Shown piece after piece: positions 1 through 9,265 of a stretch of 12,555 bases of DNA (position 1 is the first letter of the stretch; each line of letters opens with the position of its first letter). The notes under the pieces are model-generated. The model saw only the letters and a list, made by a program, of their open reading frames with translations, was not told the DNA's origin and made no database searches. The translations under genes were made by a program, and so were the position numbers. Source of the DNA: Propionivibrio sp. (GTDB lineage: Bacteria; Pseudomonadota; Gammaproteobacteria; Burkholderiales; Rhodocyclaceae); assembly GCA_003249625.1 (NCBI GenBank), contig QKII01000450.1:1-12555 (forward strand), read 5' to 3'.

Positions 1-1401
1 AACCGACTTGACGGTGCCCTTGACGATGGCGTTCTTCTCATGGGTGGCGATGAAGCTGGTGTAGGGGTCGCCGTCGAGCTGCTTGATACCCAGCGAGATG
101 CGCTCCTTCTCGGTATCGATGGCCAGCACGACCGCCTCGACCTCATCGCCCTTCTTGAAGTTGCGGATGGCTTCTTCGCCCGGGGTCGACCAGGACAGGT
201 CGGAGAGGTGGACCAGACCGTCGATACCACCCGGCAGGCCGATGAACACGCCGAAGTCGGTAATCGACTTGATGGCGCCCTTCACCTTGTCACCCTTCTT
301 GTGGTTCATGGCGAAGTCATCCCAAGGATTGGCCACGCACTGCTTCATGCCCAGCGAGATGCGGCGACGCTCTTCGTCGATCTCGAGGATCATGACTTCG
401 ACTTCGTCGCCGAGCTGGACGACCTTCGACGGATGGACGTTCTTGTTCGTCCAGTCCATTTCCGAGACGTGCACCAGGCCTTCGATGCCCTGCTCGATCT
501 CGACGAAAGCACCGTAGTCGGTCAGGTTGGTAACCTTGCCGAACAGGCGGGTACCCTGCGGATAACGGCGGGCGATACCGACCCACGGATCTTCGCCGAG
601 TTGCTTGAGGCCGAGCGAGACGCGGTTCTTTTCCTGATCGAACTTGAGGATCTTGGCCTGCACTTCGTCGCCCACGGCCAGCACTTCGGACGGGTGGCGG
701 ACACGGCGCCAGGCCAGGTCGGTGATGTGCAGCAGGCCATCGATGCCACCGAGGTCGACGAAGGCACCGTAGTCGGTGATGTTCTTGACGATGCCCTTGA
801 CGATGCTGCCTTCCTTGAGGTTGGCCAGCAGCGCTTCACGCTCTTCACCAGCAGTGGCTTCGAGCACTGCACGACGCGAGACGACAACGTTGTTGCGCTT
901 GCGGTCGAGCTTGATGACCTTGAACTCGAAGGTCTTGCCTTCGTACGGGGTGGTGTCCTTGACCGGACGCATGTCAACCAGGGAGCCGGGCAGGAAGGCA
1001 CGAACGCTGTTGGTCATGACGGTGAGACCGCCCTTGACCTTGCCGGTGATCGTACCGGTGACCAGCGAGCCGTCGTTCAGGGCCATTTCGAGAGCATTCC
1101 AGGCGGCGACGCGCTTGGCGCGCTCGCGGGAGAGGCGGGTTTCGCCGAAACCATTCTCCAGTTGCTCGATAGCGACCTGGACAAAGTCACCGACCTGAAC
1201 TTCGATTTCACCGGCATCGCTCAGAAACTCGTCGCGGTCGATATAGCTTTCGGACTTCAATCCGGCATTGACGACCACAAAATTCTGATCGATACGCACG
1301 ACTGACGCGGTGATGACCTCGCCTTGACGCATTTCCTGGCGGTTGAGGCTAGCCTCGAAAAGATCGGCAAAACTTTCCTGCATGGTGGGATTGGCTGACA
1401 T
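1..1401 (-). CDS. rpsA: 30S ribosomal protein S1 (3' end outside window)
   Basis: S1 binds mRNA on the 30S subunit and helps recruit messages with weak Shine-Dalgarno sequences or structured leaders. The visible 467 codons cover S1/OB-fold repeats 1 to 5 and the beginning of repeat 6; the E. coli protein has 557 residues, so roughly 90-100 residues lie past the left edge. The first residues after Met7 ([12 protein letters not shown]) align with the E. coli N-terminus. Clear repeat signatures are [18 protein letters not shown] (about 202-219), [16 protein letters not shown] (288-303) and [15 protein letters not shown] (375-389), each followed by a GL[LV]H[IV]S/T motif. I chose the ATG at 1401 because betaproteobacterial S1 usually has a short extra N-terminus; the ATG at 1383 (Met7) is the alternative. 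Neither start has a recognisable Shine-Dalgarno, as is also true of E. coli rpsA. The gene is last in the block and lies 114 bp after aroA-cmk. Identification is secure. Confidence 0.97.
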   Translation of the reverse strand, partial: MSANPTMQESFADLFEASLNRQEMRQGEVITASVVRIDQNFVVVNAGLKSESYIDRDEFLSDAGEIEVQVGDFVQVAIEQLENGFGETRLSRERAKRVAAWNALEMALNDGSLVTGTITGKVKGGLTVMTNSVRAFLPGSLVDMRPVKDTTPYEGKTFEFKVIKLDRKRNNVVVSRRAVLEATAGEEREALLANLKEGSIVKGIVKNITDYGAFVDLGGIDGLLHITDLAWRRVRHPSEVLAVGDEVQAKILKFDQEKNRVSLGLKQLGEDPWVGIARRYPQGTRLFGKVTNLTDYGAFVEIEQGIEGLVHVSEMDWTNKNVHPSKVVQLGDEVEVMILEIDEERRRISLGMKQCVANPWDDFAMNHKKGDKVKGAIKSITDFGVFIGLPGGIDGLVHLSDLSWSTPGEEAIRNFKKGDEVEAVVLAIDTEKERISLGIKQLDGDPYTSFIATHEKNAIVKGTVKSV

Positions 1402-1515
1402 AAAGAAATTGGGGGTTACGCTTACGCGGGTTAGTTGATCAACATCGTTGCAAGCCCGAGAGAGGCACCAACGACACCGAGGCGGCCCGGCATCACTACC
1501 GTACCGCCCTTGCTG

Positions 1516-3477
1516 CTACTGAGCCTGCCTGCTCCATTCAAGAACTTGCGCCACAGTCCGGGCGATGGTCAGTTCTGTCGTATCGAGCAGGTAAGCCCCT
1601 TCACTTTGCTGCAATGGCGCCACACTACGTTGGCTGTCGCGCAAGTCGCGTTCACGCAAATCCAGCAAAAGAGGAGCAATGTTAGCAGCGATTCCCTTGT
1701 CGATCAACTGCTTATAGCGCCTTTGCGCACGCACCTCAACGCTGGCGGTGAGAAAAATCTTGGTCTGCGCGTCAGGGAAAACCACCGAGGCCATATCCCG
1801 CCCGTCAGCCACCAATCCGGGAGCGCGGCGGAACAATCGCTGCCGGAACAACAAGGCCTGCCGCACCGCCGGCAATGCGGCGACGCGCGAGGCACCTATG
1901 GAAATTTCCTCAAGACGAATCGCATCGCCGACCTCTTCACCAGACAAGCGGATCGAATTCTCGCCGAATTCGACGTCGAGTTCGGCGGCGATTCGCGCAA
2001 CGGCCGGTTCGTCGTCCCACGCCACCCCGGCGCGCTGTGCGGCCAGCGCGGTCAGTCGATAGATTGCCCCGGAATCCAGATAATGCCAGCCAAGCTCGGC
2101 AGCCACCCGCGCGGCGATAGTTCCCTTGCCCGACGCAGACGGTCCATCAATCGCGATCACCGGCACTACCCGCGTCACCTCGGAAAAACGCGCGAAATAC
2201 TCGGGAAATGTCTTGGCCACGCACCCCGGATCATTGATTCGCACCGGCACGCCACAGGCCGCTAGCGAGAAACACATCGCGATGCGGTGATCATCATAAG
2301 TATTTATGCCTGCATGCGGCGCAACGAATGACGATGGCGGTTCAACGCGAAGAGAATCAGTCCCCTCAACCACCGTCGCACCGAGCTTTCGCAACTCGGC
2401 GGCCATCGCCGCAATGCGATCCGTTTCCTTTACTCGCCAGCTGGCGATGTTCTTCAACGTCATCGCCCCGTCGCAAAACAGCGCGGTCGTCGCAAGCGTC
2501 ATCGCTGCATCGGGTATGTGGTTGCAATCAAGCTCGATACCACGTAGCCGCCCCTTTTCCGGTGCCCGGGCCTCAATCCAGTTGGGCCCCATGACAATGC
2601 GCGCGCCCATCTGCGTTAGCGTGTCAGCGAAACGAACATCGCCCTGAACGGAATCTTTACCGACGCCTTCGACCCGCAGCGATCCACCGCGCGATGTGCA
2701 GCCAATTGCCCCGAGCGCCAGGAAATATGACGCGGACGACGCATCGCCCTCGACGTAGATCGTTCCGGGCGACCGATAGACCGAGCCAGCGGGCACGACG
2801 AAGCGCTGCCAGCCATCGCGCCGCACATACACGCCGAACCGCGCCATCATGGCCAACGTAATCTCGATGTAGGGCTTGGAGATCAGTTCGCCGACAACCT
2901 CGACCGCGGTTTCCACGCCTGTCAGCGGCAGCGCCATGAGCACCCCGGTCAGAAACTGACTGGACACATCACCACGAATTCGGACAACGCCGCCAGACTG
3001 AATCGCGGCCGGGCGAACGTTCAACGGCGGATAGCCGTCATTGCCGACATAATCGATATCCGCGCCAAGTTGCCGCAACGCGTCGACGAGGTCGCCGATC
3101 GGCCGCTCGTGCATGCGCGGAACGCCCGACAAGGCATACGCTCCGCCGCTGAACGCCAAGGCGGCTGTCAGCGAGCGGAACGCTGTCCCTGCATTGCCGA
3201 GGAACAGGTCGGCCCGCTTATTCGGAAATGCCCCACCAACACCCTCGACACGCCACGCGTTGTTGCCAAGTGAATGGATCTCCACACCGAGCGCCAGCAA
3301 CGCTTCGCGCATGCGCGCCGTATCGTCCGATTCGAGCAGGTCACGCACCTCGGTACTGCCCTGGGCCAGGGCTGCTAGCAGCAGGACCCGATTGGAAATG
3401 CTTTTCGAGCCGGGTAAACGAACGGTTCCACTCGCGGAAAGCACCTCGGGCAGATCGATGAATTCAAGTTTACTCAT
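1516..3477 (-). CDS. aroA-cmk: Bifunctional EPSP synthase / cytidylate kinase (AroA-Cmk fusion)
   Basis: One uninterrupted 653-residue frame joins two enzymes. Residues 1 to about 434 are EPSP synthase, which transfers enolpyruvate from PEP to shikimate-3-phosphate: [10 protein letters not shown] (21-30), [12 protein letters not shown] (91-102), GDVSSQF (169-175), IPDAAMT (321-327), RVKETDR (348-354), YDDHRIAM (394-401) and DPGCVAKTF (416-424). Residues about 438-653 are CMP/dCMP kinase: P-loop GPSASGKGT (445-453), LDSGAIYR (467-474), [11 protein letters not shown] (558-568), and a lid segment [15 protein letters not shown] (608-622). The two lengths match the separate E. coli enzymes (427 and 227), and all expected catalytic positions look intact (K25, D323, K350, E351, H397, R398, K422). 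There is no stop and no ATG at the junction; GTG codons lie there at 2178, 2166 and 2160. The ATG at 3477 overlaps the tyrA TGA by 4 bp, so translation is probably coupled. Fused AroA/Cmk proteins are known in other betaproteobacteria. A frameshift artefact is unlikely, because both halves are full length in a single frame. Confidence 0.96.
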   Translation of the reverse strand: MSKLEFIDLPEVLSASGTVRLPGSKSISNRVLLLAALAQGSTEVRDLLESDDTARMREALLALGVEIHSLGNNAWRVEGVGGAFPNKRADLFLGNAGTAFRSLTAALAFSGGAYALSGVPRMHERPIGDLVDALRQLGADIDYVGNDGYPPLNVRPAAIQSGGVVRIRGDVSSQFLTGVLMALPLTGVETAVEVVGELISKPYIEITLAMMARFGVYVRRDGWQRFVVPAGSVYRSPGTIYVEGDASSASYFLALGAIGCTSRGGSLRVEGVGKDSVQGDVRFADTLTQMGARIVMGPNWIEARAPEKGRLRGIELDCNHIPDAAMTLATTALFCDGAMTLKNIASWRVKETDRIAAMAAELRKLGATVVEGTDSLRVEPPSSFVAPHAGINTYDDHRIAMCFSLAACGVPVRINDPGCVAKTFPEYFARFSEVTRVVPVIAIDGPSASGKGTIAARVAAELGWHYLDSGAIYRLTALAAQRAGVAWDDEPAVARIAAELDVEFGENSIRLSGEEVGDAIRLEEISIGASRVAALPAVRQALLFRQRLFRRAPGLVADGRDMASVVFPDAQTKIFLTASVEVRAQRRYKQLIDKGIAANIAPLLLDLRERDLRDSQRSVAPLQQSEGAYLLDTTELTIARTVAQVLEWSRQAQ

Positions 3478-4358
3478 TTGCTCGTGCTTCCATCCCAGGC
3501 TCGACGCGCCGTACGCGCCACTTCGAAAGTCTTCTCCAGAACAGCGCCATCGCCGCCCGCCAGCGCGTCACGCAACTCGTCGAGCTGCGCCCTGTAGCGA
3601 TCGAGTTCCTCAAGCAATGCAATACGATTGGCGAGGCAGATATCCCGCCACATTTCCGGGTGACTGGCGGCGATGCGAGTGAAATCCCGAAAGCCGCTGG
3701 CCGCGAAGCTGAAGAACAGGTCGCTGTTCTCCCGGACAGCCAAATCATGCACCAGAGCGAACGACAATAAATGTGGCAGATGGCTGACTGCGGCAAAAAC
3801 CCGGTCATGATCTTCCGCCGTCAGTTCAAAAATCTGAGCACCGCACCATTCCCACGCCGAACGCACCTTGGCGACGTTGAGTACGGGATTCTCGGGCAAC
3901 GGGGTGAGGACCACTTTCTTGTCGCGGTAAAGCTCCGCGCGCGCCGCCGCCGCACCACTATTTTCCGCCCCTGCAATCGGATGCGCAGGGACAAACTGCC
4001 CAGCCTTGTCGCCGAAATGCTCGCGCACGGCGGCAACAACATCCGCCTTGGTACTGCCGCCATCGGTCACCACTGTGTCCGGCCCGATGTAGGGGGCTAT
4101 CCGCGCCATGATCTCTGGCATCTGCCCAACCGGAGAGGCAATCAACACGAGGTCGGCGTCGCTCACCTCCTGCCCCGGATTGGCCCCCACGCGGTCGATG
4201 ATGCCCAGATCGAGCGCCTGCGTCAGCGTCGCGACGCTCCGACCGAAGCCGACCACCTCGCCAACCTGTCCGGCAGCCTTCAGCCCGAGCGCAAACGAAC
4301 CGCCGATCAGCCCGACGCCGAAGACGACAACCTTGCCAAACTCAGGCTCCGTACTCAT
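3474..4358 (-). CDS. tyrA: Prephenate / cyclohexadienyl dehydrogenase
   Basis: NAD(P)-dependent oxidative decarboxylation of prephenate to 4-hydroxyphenylpyruvate (possibly also arogenate to tyrosine) in tyrosine synthesis. The 294-residue product has an N-terminal Rossmann fold with GVGLIGG (14-20), a TDGGSTK turn (98-104), the substrate-site motif [12 protein letters not shown] (124-135, H126 the likely catalytic His) and a C-terminal helical dimerisation domain starting near [11 protein letters not shown] (192-202). There is no chorismate mutase or ACT domain, so this is the stand-alone type; regulation by tyrosine would have to come from the catalytic core. I preferred the ATG at 4358, 10 bp after the hisC stop, with a GAGAG-type ribosome site. 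An in-frame ATG at 4394 would add 12 charged residues inside hisC and is not needed by homology. The TGA overlaps the aroA ATG. Cofactor and substrate breadth cannot be read from the sequence. Confidence 0.95.
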   Translation of the reverse strand: MSTEPEFGKVVVFGVGLIGGSFALGLKAAGQVGEVVGFGRSVATLTQALDLGIIDRVGANPGQEVSDADLVLIASPVGQMPEIMARIAPYIGPDTVVTDGGSTKADVVAAVREHFGDKAGQFVPAHPIAGAENSGAAAARAELYRDKKVVLTPLPENPVLNVAKVRSAWEWCGAQIFELTAEDHDRVFAAVSHLPHLLSFALVHDLAVRENSDLFFSFAASGFRDFTRIAASHPEMWRDICLANRIALLEELDRYRAQLDELRDALAGGDGAVLEKTFEVARTARRAWDGSTSK

Positions 4359-4368
4359 TCGTCCACTC

Positions 4369-5460
4369 TCATCCGCACGCTTTTTCCAGCGCATTGAGGA
4401 ACTGGCGGTTCTCCGCCTCAGTCCCGATGGTCACGCGCAGCCACTCGGGCATCCCGTAGCCGGCCACCGGGCGAACGATGACGCCTTGCTTCAACAGTTT
4501 CTGATTGACCGCAGCAGCGTCCCCCGCGCGGAAAGCAACGAAATTCCCATAGGAGGGGATGAATTCGTAACCGAGTCCTTTGAACCCCTCGTTCAATTGC
4601 GCCATGCCGGCACGGTTGAGCTCCTGGCTGCGCGCTACAAACTCGCTGTCATCCAAAGCGGCTGTCGCCGCAGCGAGCGCCAAGTTGTTGCAATTGAACG
4701 GCTGCCGCACCCGGTTCATCAAATCGGCGATCTCCGGCGATGACAGGCCGTAACCGACGCGCAACCCGGCAAGACCGTAAATCTTCGAGAAGGTGCGCGT
4801 AATTAGGAGATTGGGAAAATCGGCCAGCCATTCCTTAGAGTCTTCCCGAACTTCCGACGGCAGGTATTCGTTGTAGGCCTCGTCCAGCACCACCACGACG
4901 TCCGCCGGAATCGACTGCATGAACGCCTTCAGCTGCGGATACGGCACGAAGGTGCCGGTCGGATTGTTCGGGTTGGCAATCCAGATCAGTCGGGTATCCG
5001 GACGCACTGCTGCCCGCATCGCATCAAGATCGTGGCCGAAATCCTTGGCCGGAACGGCGATCAGCTCGGCACCGGCCGAAAGTGAGGCCAGGGGATAGAC
5101 GGCGAAGGCGTGCTGAGAGAAGACCGTGGACCGCCCCGGCGCTAGAAACACCCGCGCCGCCAAATCGAGCAGATCGTTCGAGCCGTTGCCGAGAATGACA
5201 CGGTCCATGCCGAAGCCGGCATGCTCGGCAACAGCCGCCTTCAGCTCGAAATCATCCGGATAGCGCTCCAGCGTACCCGCCGCTTTTTCCAGCGCCACTC
5301 GCGCCTTCGGACTCATCCCGAGAGGATTCTCGTTGGACGCCAGCTTGACAATCCGCTCGACGGGAATCCCCATTTCCCGGGCCAACTGGGTAATCGGCTT
5401 GCCCGGCTGGTAGGGAGAAATCGCACGGACATACGGTAACGACTGATCGCAGATCGACAT
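4369..5460 (-). CDS. hisC: Histidinol-phosphate aminotransferase
   Basis: PLP-dependent class I/II aminotransferase of 363 residues, the usual HisC length. It converts imidazole-acetol phosphate plus glutamate to histidinol phosphate. Motifs in order: ASNENPLG (41-48), GNGSNDLLDL (91-100), ANPNNPTGTF (162-171), VVLDEAYNEYLP (190-201, with the cofactor-contacting D193 and Y196), and TRTFSKIYGLAGLRVGYG (221-238), in which K226 is the predicted Schiff-base lysine. R342 in EWLRVTIG is the conserved carboxylate-binding arginine. The ATG at 5460 has GAGG 8 nt upstream. Its position between pheA and tyrA, with no other his gene in view, matches the hisHb gene of the Pseudomonas aromatic supraoperon. 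HisC enzymes in such settings can also transaminate phenylpyruvate and 4-hydroxyphenylpyruvate, which would complete phenylalanine and tyrosine synthesis; that role is an inference here. Confidence 0.95.
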   Translation of the reverse strand: MSICDQSLPYVRAISPYQPGKPITQLAREMGIPVERIVKLASNENPLGMSPKARVALEKAAGTLERYPDDFELKAAVAEHAGFGMDRVILGNGSNDLLDLAARVFLAPGRSTVFSQHAFAVYPLASLSAGAELIAVPAKDFGHDLDAMRAAVRPDTRLIWIANPNNPTGTFVPYPQLKAFMQSIPADVVVVLDEAYNEYLPSEVREDSKEWLADFPNLLITRTFSKIYGLAGLRVGYGLSSPEIADLMNRVRQPFNCNNLALAAATAALDDSEFVARSQELNRAGMAQLNEGFKGLGYEFIPSYGNFVAFRAGDAAAVNQKLLKQGVIVRPVAGYGMPEWLRVTIGTEAENRQFLNALEKACG

Positions 5461-5485
5461 GCAAAACCCTCAAATAACAGGTTGA

Positions 5486-6577
5486 TCAATACACGGCGAC
5501 TGGATACGAGCCGAGCACCTTCAGATACGCCGCCCGCCCGGCAAGCTCCGCCAGCGCTTTCGCCACGGTCGGATCATCCTTGTGCCCTTCGATGTCGACG
5601 TAGAAGACGTATTCCCAAAGGGTATGGCGTGCCGGACGCGACTCCAGGCGGGTCATCGACATACCTGCTTCCGACAAGGGAACAAGCAATTCACAGAGCG
5701 AACCTGTACGGTTGGGCGCCGACATGATCAGCGACGTCTTGTCGCGCCCCGAAGGCCCGCTTTCCTGCCCGCCGAGAACGAGGAAACGCGTCGTATTGTT
5801 CGGCTCGTCTTCGACATTGCTGACCAGCATTGGCAAATCGTATCGCAGTGCAGCTGCTTCGCCGGCCAGCGCCGCTGTGCCGGGTTCCACGGCCGCCAGT
5901 TGCGCTGCCTGCGCGTTGCTGCCAACCGGAATACGCTGCGCCTTCGGCAGCGATCGGTTGAGCCATTCGTGGCACTGTGCCAGCGACTGTGCATGCGAGT
6001 AAACCTTGCTGATCGCGTCGAATGATGTCTCCTTCGACAACAGGTGCTGATGGATGCGCAGGACAACCTCGCCGCAGACTCTCAGTGGCGACGACATCAA
6101 CAGGTCCAGTGTCCGTCCGATCGCCCCTTCGGTCGAGTTCTCTACCGGCACGACGGCAAAATCAGAGTGTCCAGCTTCGACTTCGCGGAACACATCATCG
6201 ATCGAGCCTTGCGGCGACAATCGCGCCGCATGACCGAAATGCTTGGTCGCCGCGCTCTCCGAAAACGTGCCCAGCGGCCCAAGAAACGCTACTCCCAAGG
6301 GCTTTTCCAGCGACAGACAGGCCGACATGACTTCGCGAAAGAACCATGTAACGCTCTCATCAGGCAACGGCCCCTGATTCATCTCTTGAATCCGCCGCAA
6401 CACCTGAGCCTCGCGTTCCGGGCGATAGATAAAACCGGCATCGCCGTGCGCTTCCTTGATCTCGCCGACCTTTTGCGCGCAGCGCGCCCGACGGTTGAGC
6501 AGATCGAGAAGTTGCGCATCAATGGCATCGATCTCGCCGCGCACGACGGAAAGTTTTGTCTTCAGGTCGTCGCTCAT
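5486..6577 (-). CDS. pheA: Chorismate mutase / prephenate dehydratase (P-protein)
   Basis: Bifunctional enzyme of 363 residues that takes chorismate to prephenate and then phenylpyruvate, the committed branch to phenylalanine. Residues 1 to about 90 are an AroQ chorismate mutase with the active-site arginine and acid pattern (R13, R30, K41, R55, E56). Residues about 94-275 are prephenate dehydratase, opening with VAFLGPLGTFSE (96-107), then VPVENSTEGAIGRT (144-157) and ending with the catalytic NTTRFLVLG (261-269). Residues about 281-360 form an ACT domain with the LESRP phenylalanine-binding motif (311-315) and NRTGSLCELL (289-298) where other P-proteins have GALV. Feedback inhibition by phenylalanine is therefore expected. 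The ATG at 6577 has GGAA 8 nt upstream. It follows gyrA by 68 bp with no visible terminator. I found no Phe-rich leader peptide or attenuator in that gap, so control appears to be allosteric rather than by attenuation. Confidence 0.96.
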   Translation of the reverse strand: MSDDLKTKLSVVRGEIDAIDAQLLDLLNRRARCAQKVGEIKEAHGDAGFIYRPEREAQVLRRIQEMNQGPLPDESVTWFFREVMSACLSLEKPLGVAFLGPLGTFSESAATKHFGHAARLSPQGSIDDVFREVEAGHSDFAVVPVENSTEGAIGRTLDLLMSSPLRVCGEVVLRIHQHLLSKETSFDAISKVYSHAQSLAQCHEWLNRSLPKAQRIPVGSNAQAAQLAAVEPGTAALAGEAAALRYDLPMLVSNVEDEPNNTTRFLVLGGQESGPSGRDKTSLIMSAPNRTGSLCELLVPLSEAGMSMTRLESRPARHTLWEYVFYVDIEGHKDDPTVAKALAELAGRAAYLKVLGSYPVAVY

Positions 6578-6645
6578 GTCAGTTCCGGCACTCTCTCGTC
6601 AAAACAATATTCTGGGAAGGCACCCCCGCCACCCTCTCGAACCGA

Positions 6646-9255
6646 TCATTCCCCGTCAGGCGTTTCCAGGGGAGCGCCTTCATGACCGTTTTCATCTCCA
6701 TTGGTGCTCTCGGAGTCATCATCCGACTCGACCACTTTCTCCAGACCGGCAAGCTTCTCGCCCTCGTCAAGGGAAATCAGTGTCACACCCTGCGTTGCCC
6801 GACCCAGTTCGCGAATCTCCGCTACCCGTGTCCGGATCAACACACCACCGGTGGTGATCAGCATGATTTCGTCTTCGTCCTTGACCAGACGGGCAGCCAC
6901 GACCTTGCCATTGCGCTCGCTGGCGGCGATCGCGATCACACCCTGCGTGCCGCGACCGGAGTGACGGAAGTCGGCCAGTACCGTGCGCTTGCCAAAGCCG
7001 TTCTCGGTCGCCACCAGCACGGTTTCCTGATGGTTATCGGCGACCAGCAACGACAGCACCTGTTGACCGTCACCAAGCTTCATGCCACGCACGCCGCGGG
7101 CCGTACGCCCCATCGGTCGGACGTCTTCCTCATCAAACCAGATCGCCTTGCCGCCATCCGAGACGAGCACGATGTCTTGCGTGCCGTTGGTCACTTCCGC
7201 ACCGATCAGGTAATCGCCCTCATCGAGCGCCACGGCGATGATGCCGGCCTTGCGCGGGTTGGAGAAGTCGGACAACGGCGTCTTCTTGACCGTCCCCTGC
7301 GCCGTGCACATGAAGACGAAACGATCTTCGACAAACTCCTTGATCGGCAGGATGGCGCTGATCTTCTCCCCTTCTTCGAGCGGGAACATGTTGACGATGG
7401 GCTTGCCGCGTCCTGTCCGTGCGCCTTGCGGCACTTCGTAGACCTTGAGCCAGTAGAGCCGTCCGCGACTGGAGAAACAAAGGATGTAATCGTGGGTGTT
7501 GGCGGTAAACAGATGGTCGACGAAATCGTCTTCCTTGACGCTCGCCGCCTGTTTGCCACGCCCGCCGCGCCGCTGCGCCCTGTAATCGGCAAGCGGCTGC
7601 GACTTGATGTAGCCGGAGTGCGACAGCGTAACGACCATATCCTGCGGTGTAATGAAATCCTCGATACCTAGATCCTGCGTATCCAGGACGATCTCGGAAC
7701 GGCGCTTGTCGCCAAATTGCGCGCGGATCTGCTCAAGTTCCTCGGAGATAATCTCTGTAATGCGCTCGGGACGAGCCAGGATATCCATCAGATCGGCGAT
7801 CTTCTCAAGCAGTTCGGCGAAGTCGCCGACGATCTTGTCGCGCTCGAGGCCGGTCAGTCGCTGCAGGCGGAGTTCGAGGATGGCCTGGGCCTGGGCCTCG
7901 GACAGCAGATAGCCGCTCTTCGACAGGCCGTATTCCATCGCCAGTCCTTCGGGGCGGGTTGCGTCCAGCGCGGCGCGCTGCAGCATCTCGCCCACCGTCG
8001 CCGACTGCCAGAGCCGCGACATCAGGCCACGGCGCGCATCGGCCGGCGTCGGCGACGCCTTGATCATGGCGATGATCTCGTCGACGTTGTCGAGCGCCAC
8101 CGCCAGGCCTTCCTGGATGTGAGCCCGTTCCCGCGCCTTGCGCAGTTCGTAAACAGTGCGACGGGTGATGACTTCGCGCCGGTGCGAGAGGAAACAGTCG
8201 AGCATCTGCTTGAGATTGAGCAAGCGCGGCTGCCCGTCGACCAATGCCACCATGTTCATGCCGAAGGTGTCCTGCAACTGCGTCTGCTTGTACAGGCAAT
8301 TCAGGACGACTTCCGGCACCTCGTTGCGCTTGAGCTCGATCACCACGCGCATGCCGGACTTGTCAGACTCGTCTCGCAGGTCTGCGATGCCGTCAATCCG
8401 CTTGTCGTTAACCAGTTCGCCGATCTTTTCCAGCAGTGACCGCTTGTTCACCTGGTACGGCAGTTCATCGACGATGATAGCCTGACGATCGTTGCTCCCC
8501 TTGATGTCCTCGAAATGCGTACGGGCGCGCATCACCACGCGACCGCGACCGGTCTGATACCCCTCGCGCACACCGGATACGCCATAGATGATCCCGGCCG
8601 TCGGGAAGTCCGGCGCCGGAATGATCTCGATCAGTTCATCCACCGTCATCTCCGAGTGGTGCAATAGCGCCAGGCAGCCGTCGATCACCTCGTTGATGTT
8701 GTGCGGCGGAATGTTCGTCGCCATGCCCACGGCGATGCCCGACGAACCGTTGATCAGCAGATTGGGAATGCGCGCCGGCAGAATCAGCGGCTCCTGCTCG
8801 GAACCGTCGTAGTTCGGCCCGAAATCGACCGTTTCCTTGTCGATATCGGCCAGCAGTTCGTGCCCGATGCGCGCCATGCGCACTTCCGTGTAACGCATCG
8901 CCGCCGCGTTGTCGCCGTCGATCGAACCGAAATTGCCCTGCCCGTCCACCAGCATGTAGCGCAGCGAAAAATCCTGCGCCATGCGCACGATCGTGTCGTA
9001 AACCGCCGTGTCGCCGTGCGGGTGGTACTTACCGATGACGTCGCCGACGATACGTGCCGATTTCTTGTACGCCTTGTTCCAGTCGTTGCCCAGTTCGTGC
9101 ATGGCAAACAGCACGCGGCGATGCACCGGCTTCAAACCATCTCGTGCATCCGGCAGAGCACGCCCGACGATGACGCTCATCGCATAATCGAGATACGAAC
9201 GGCGCATCTCGTCTTCGAGACTGATAGGAAGAGTTTCTTTTGCGAAGGTTTCCAC
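6646..9255 (-). CDS. gyrA: DNA gyrase subunit A
   Basis: Breakage-reunion subunit of DNA gyrase (A2B2), which introduces negative supercoils. I choose the GTG at 9255, giving 869 residues (E. coli has 875): the protein then starts [16 protein letters not shown], the form typical of betaproteobacteria, and GGAA lies 6 nt upstream. The GTG at 9276 would add seven residues and lacks a well placed ribosome site. Numbering from 9255, the catalytic tyrosine in [11 protein letters not shown] is Y122, identical to E. coli numbering. The quinolone region reads [12 protein letters not shown], with Thr at position 83 and Asp at 87; Thr83 is native in several other bacteria and is not by itself evidence of resistance. 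The GyrA box QRRGGRG follows the N-terminal domain, and the C-terminal beta-pinwheel ends in a long acidic tail rich in D, E, S, N and G. It heads the minus-strand block. Confidence 0.97.
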   Translation of the reverse strand: METFAKETLPISLEDEMRRSYLDYAMSVIVGRALPDARDGLKPVHRRVLFAMHELGNDWNKAYKKSARIVGDVIGKYHPHGDTAVYDTIVRMAQDFSLRYMLVDGQGNFGSIDGDNAAAMRYTEVRMARIGHELLADIDKETVDFGPNYDGSEQEPLILPARIPNLLINGSSGIAVGMATNIPPHNINEVIDGCLALLHHSEMTVDELIEIIPAPDFPTAGIIYGVSGVREGYQTGRGRVVMRARTHFEDIKGSNDRQAIIVDELPYQVNKRSLLEKIGELVNDKRIDGIADLRDESDKSGMRVVIELKRNEVPEVVLNCLYKQTQLQDTFGMNMVALVDGQPRLLNLKQMLDCFLSHRREVITRRTVYELRKARERAHIQEGLAVALDNVDEIIAMIKASPTPADARRGLMSRLWQSATVGEMLQRAALDATRPEGLAMEYGLSKSGYLLSEAQAQAILELRLQRLTGLERDKIVGDFAELLEKIADLMDILARPERITEIISEELEQIRAQFGDKRRSEIVLDTQDLGIEDFITPQDMVVTLSHSGYIKSQPLADYRAQRRGGRGKQAASVKEDDFVDHLFTANTHDYILCFSSRGRLYWLKVYEVPQGARTGRGKPIVNMFPLEEGEKISAILPIKEFVEDRFVFMCTAQGTVKKTPLSDFSNPRKAGIIAVALDEGDYLIGAEVTNGTQDIVLVSDGGKAIWFDEEDVRPMGRTARGVRGMKLGDGQQVLSLLVADNHQETVLVATENGFGKRTVLADFRHSGRGTQGVIAIAASERNGKVVAARLVKDEDEIMLITTGGVLIRTRVAEIRELGRATQGVTLISLDEGEKLAGLEKVVESDDDSESTNGDENGHEGAPLETPDGE

Positions 9256-9261
9256 GGTCTG

Positions 9262-9265
9262 TTCC
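9262..9265 (-). promoter_or_regulatory. Ribosome binding site that favours the GTG start of gyrA at 9255
   Basis: On the minus strand GGAA lies 6 nt before the GTG at 9255. The other in-frame GTG at 9276 has only a G-run about 14 nt away, too far to be useful. The site agrees with the start expected from related GyrA proteins. Confidence 0.5.

Noticed and set aside
40..1305. 421-codon open frame on the plus strand
   Set aside because: It is antisense to rpsA, whose minus-strand frame is unmistakable. The product is a D/V/L-rich translation typical of the antisense of a high-GC gene, with no known motif.
1435..2265. 276-codon plus-strand open frame
   Set aside because: It is antisense to the cmk half of aroA-cmk. 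Its composition is low-complexity R/P/H, and there is no recognisable domain or ribosome site.
4359..4394. Longer tyrA start at 4394
   Set aside because: It would add 12 charged residues overlapping the end of hisC. The ATG at 4358 puts the Rossmann motif at the usual distance from the N-terminus.
6578..6645. Attenuator or leader peptide controlling pheA
   Set aside because: The gap is only 68 bp, has no Phe-rich short frame and no terminator hairpin with a T-run.
6556..7671. 371-codon plus-strand open frame
   Set aside because: It is antisense to the 3' end of gyrA and the start of pheA. The gyrA GyrA-box and beta-pinwheel frame explains this DNA.
7717..8439. 240-codon plus-strand open frame
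   Set aside because: It is antisense to the coding core of gyrA and has no domain signature.
8980..9020. Thr at GyrA position 83 as a quinolone-resistance mutation
   Set aside because: Thr83 is the native residue in other bacteria such as Pseudomonas aeruginosa. Without a susceptible relative for comparison it is not evidence of resistance.
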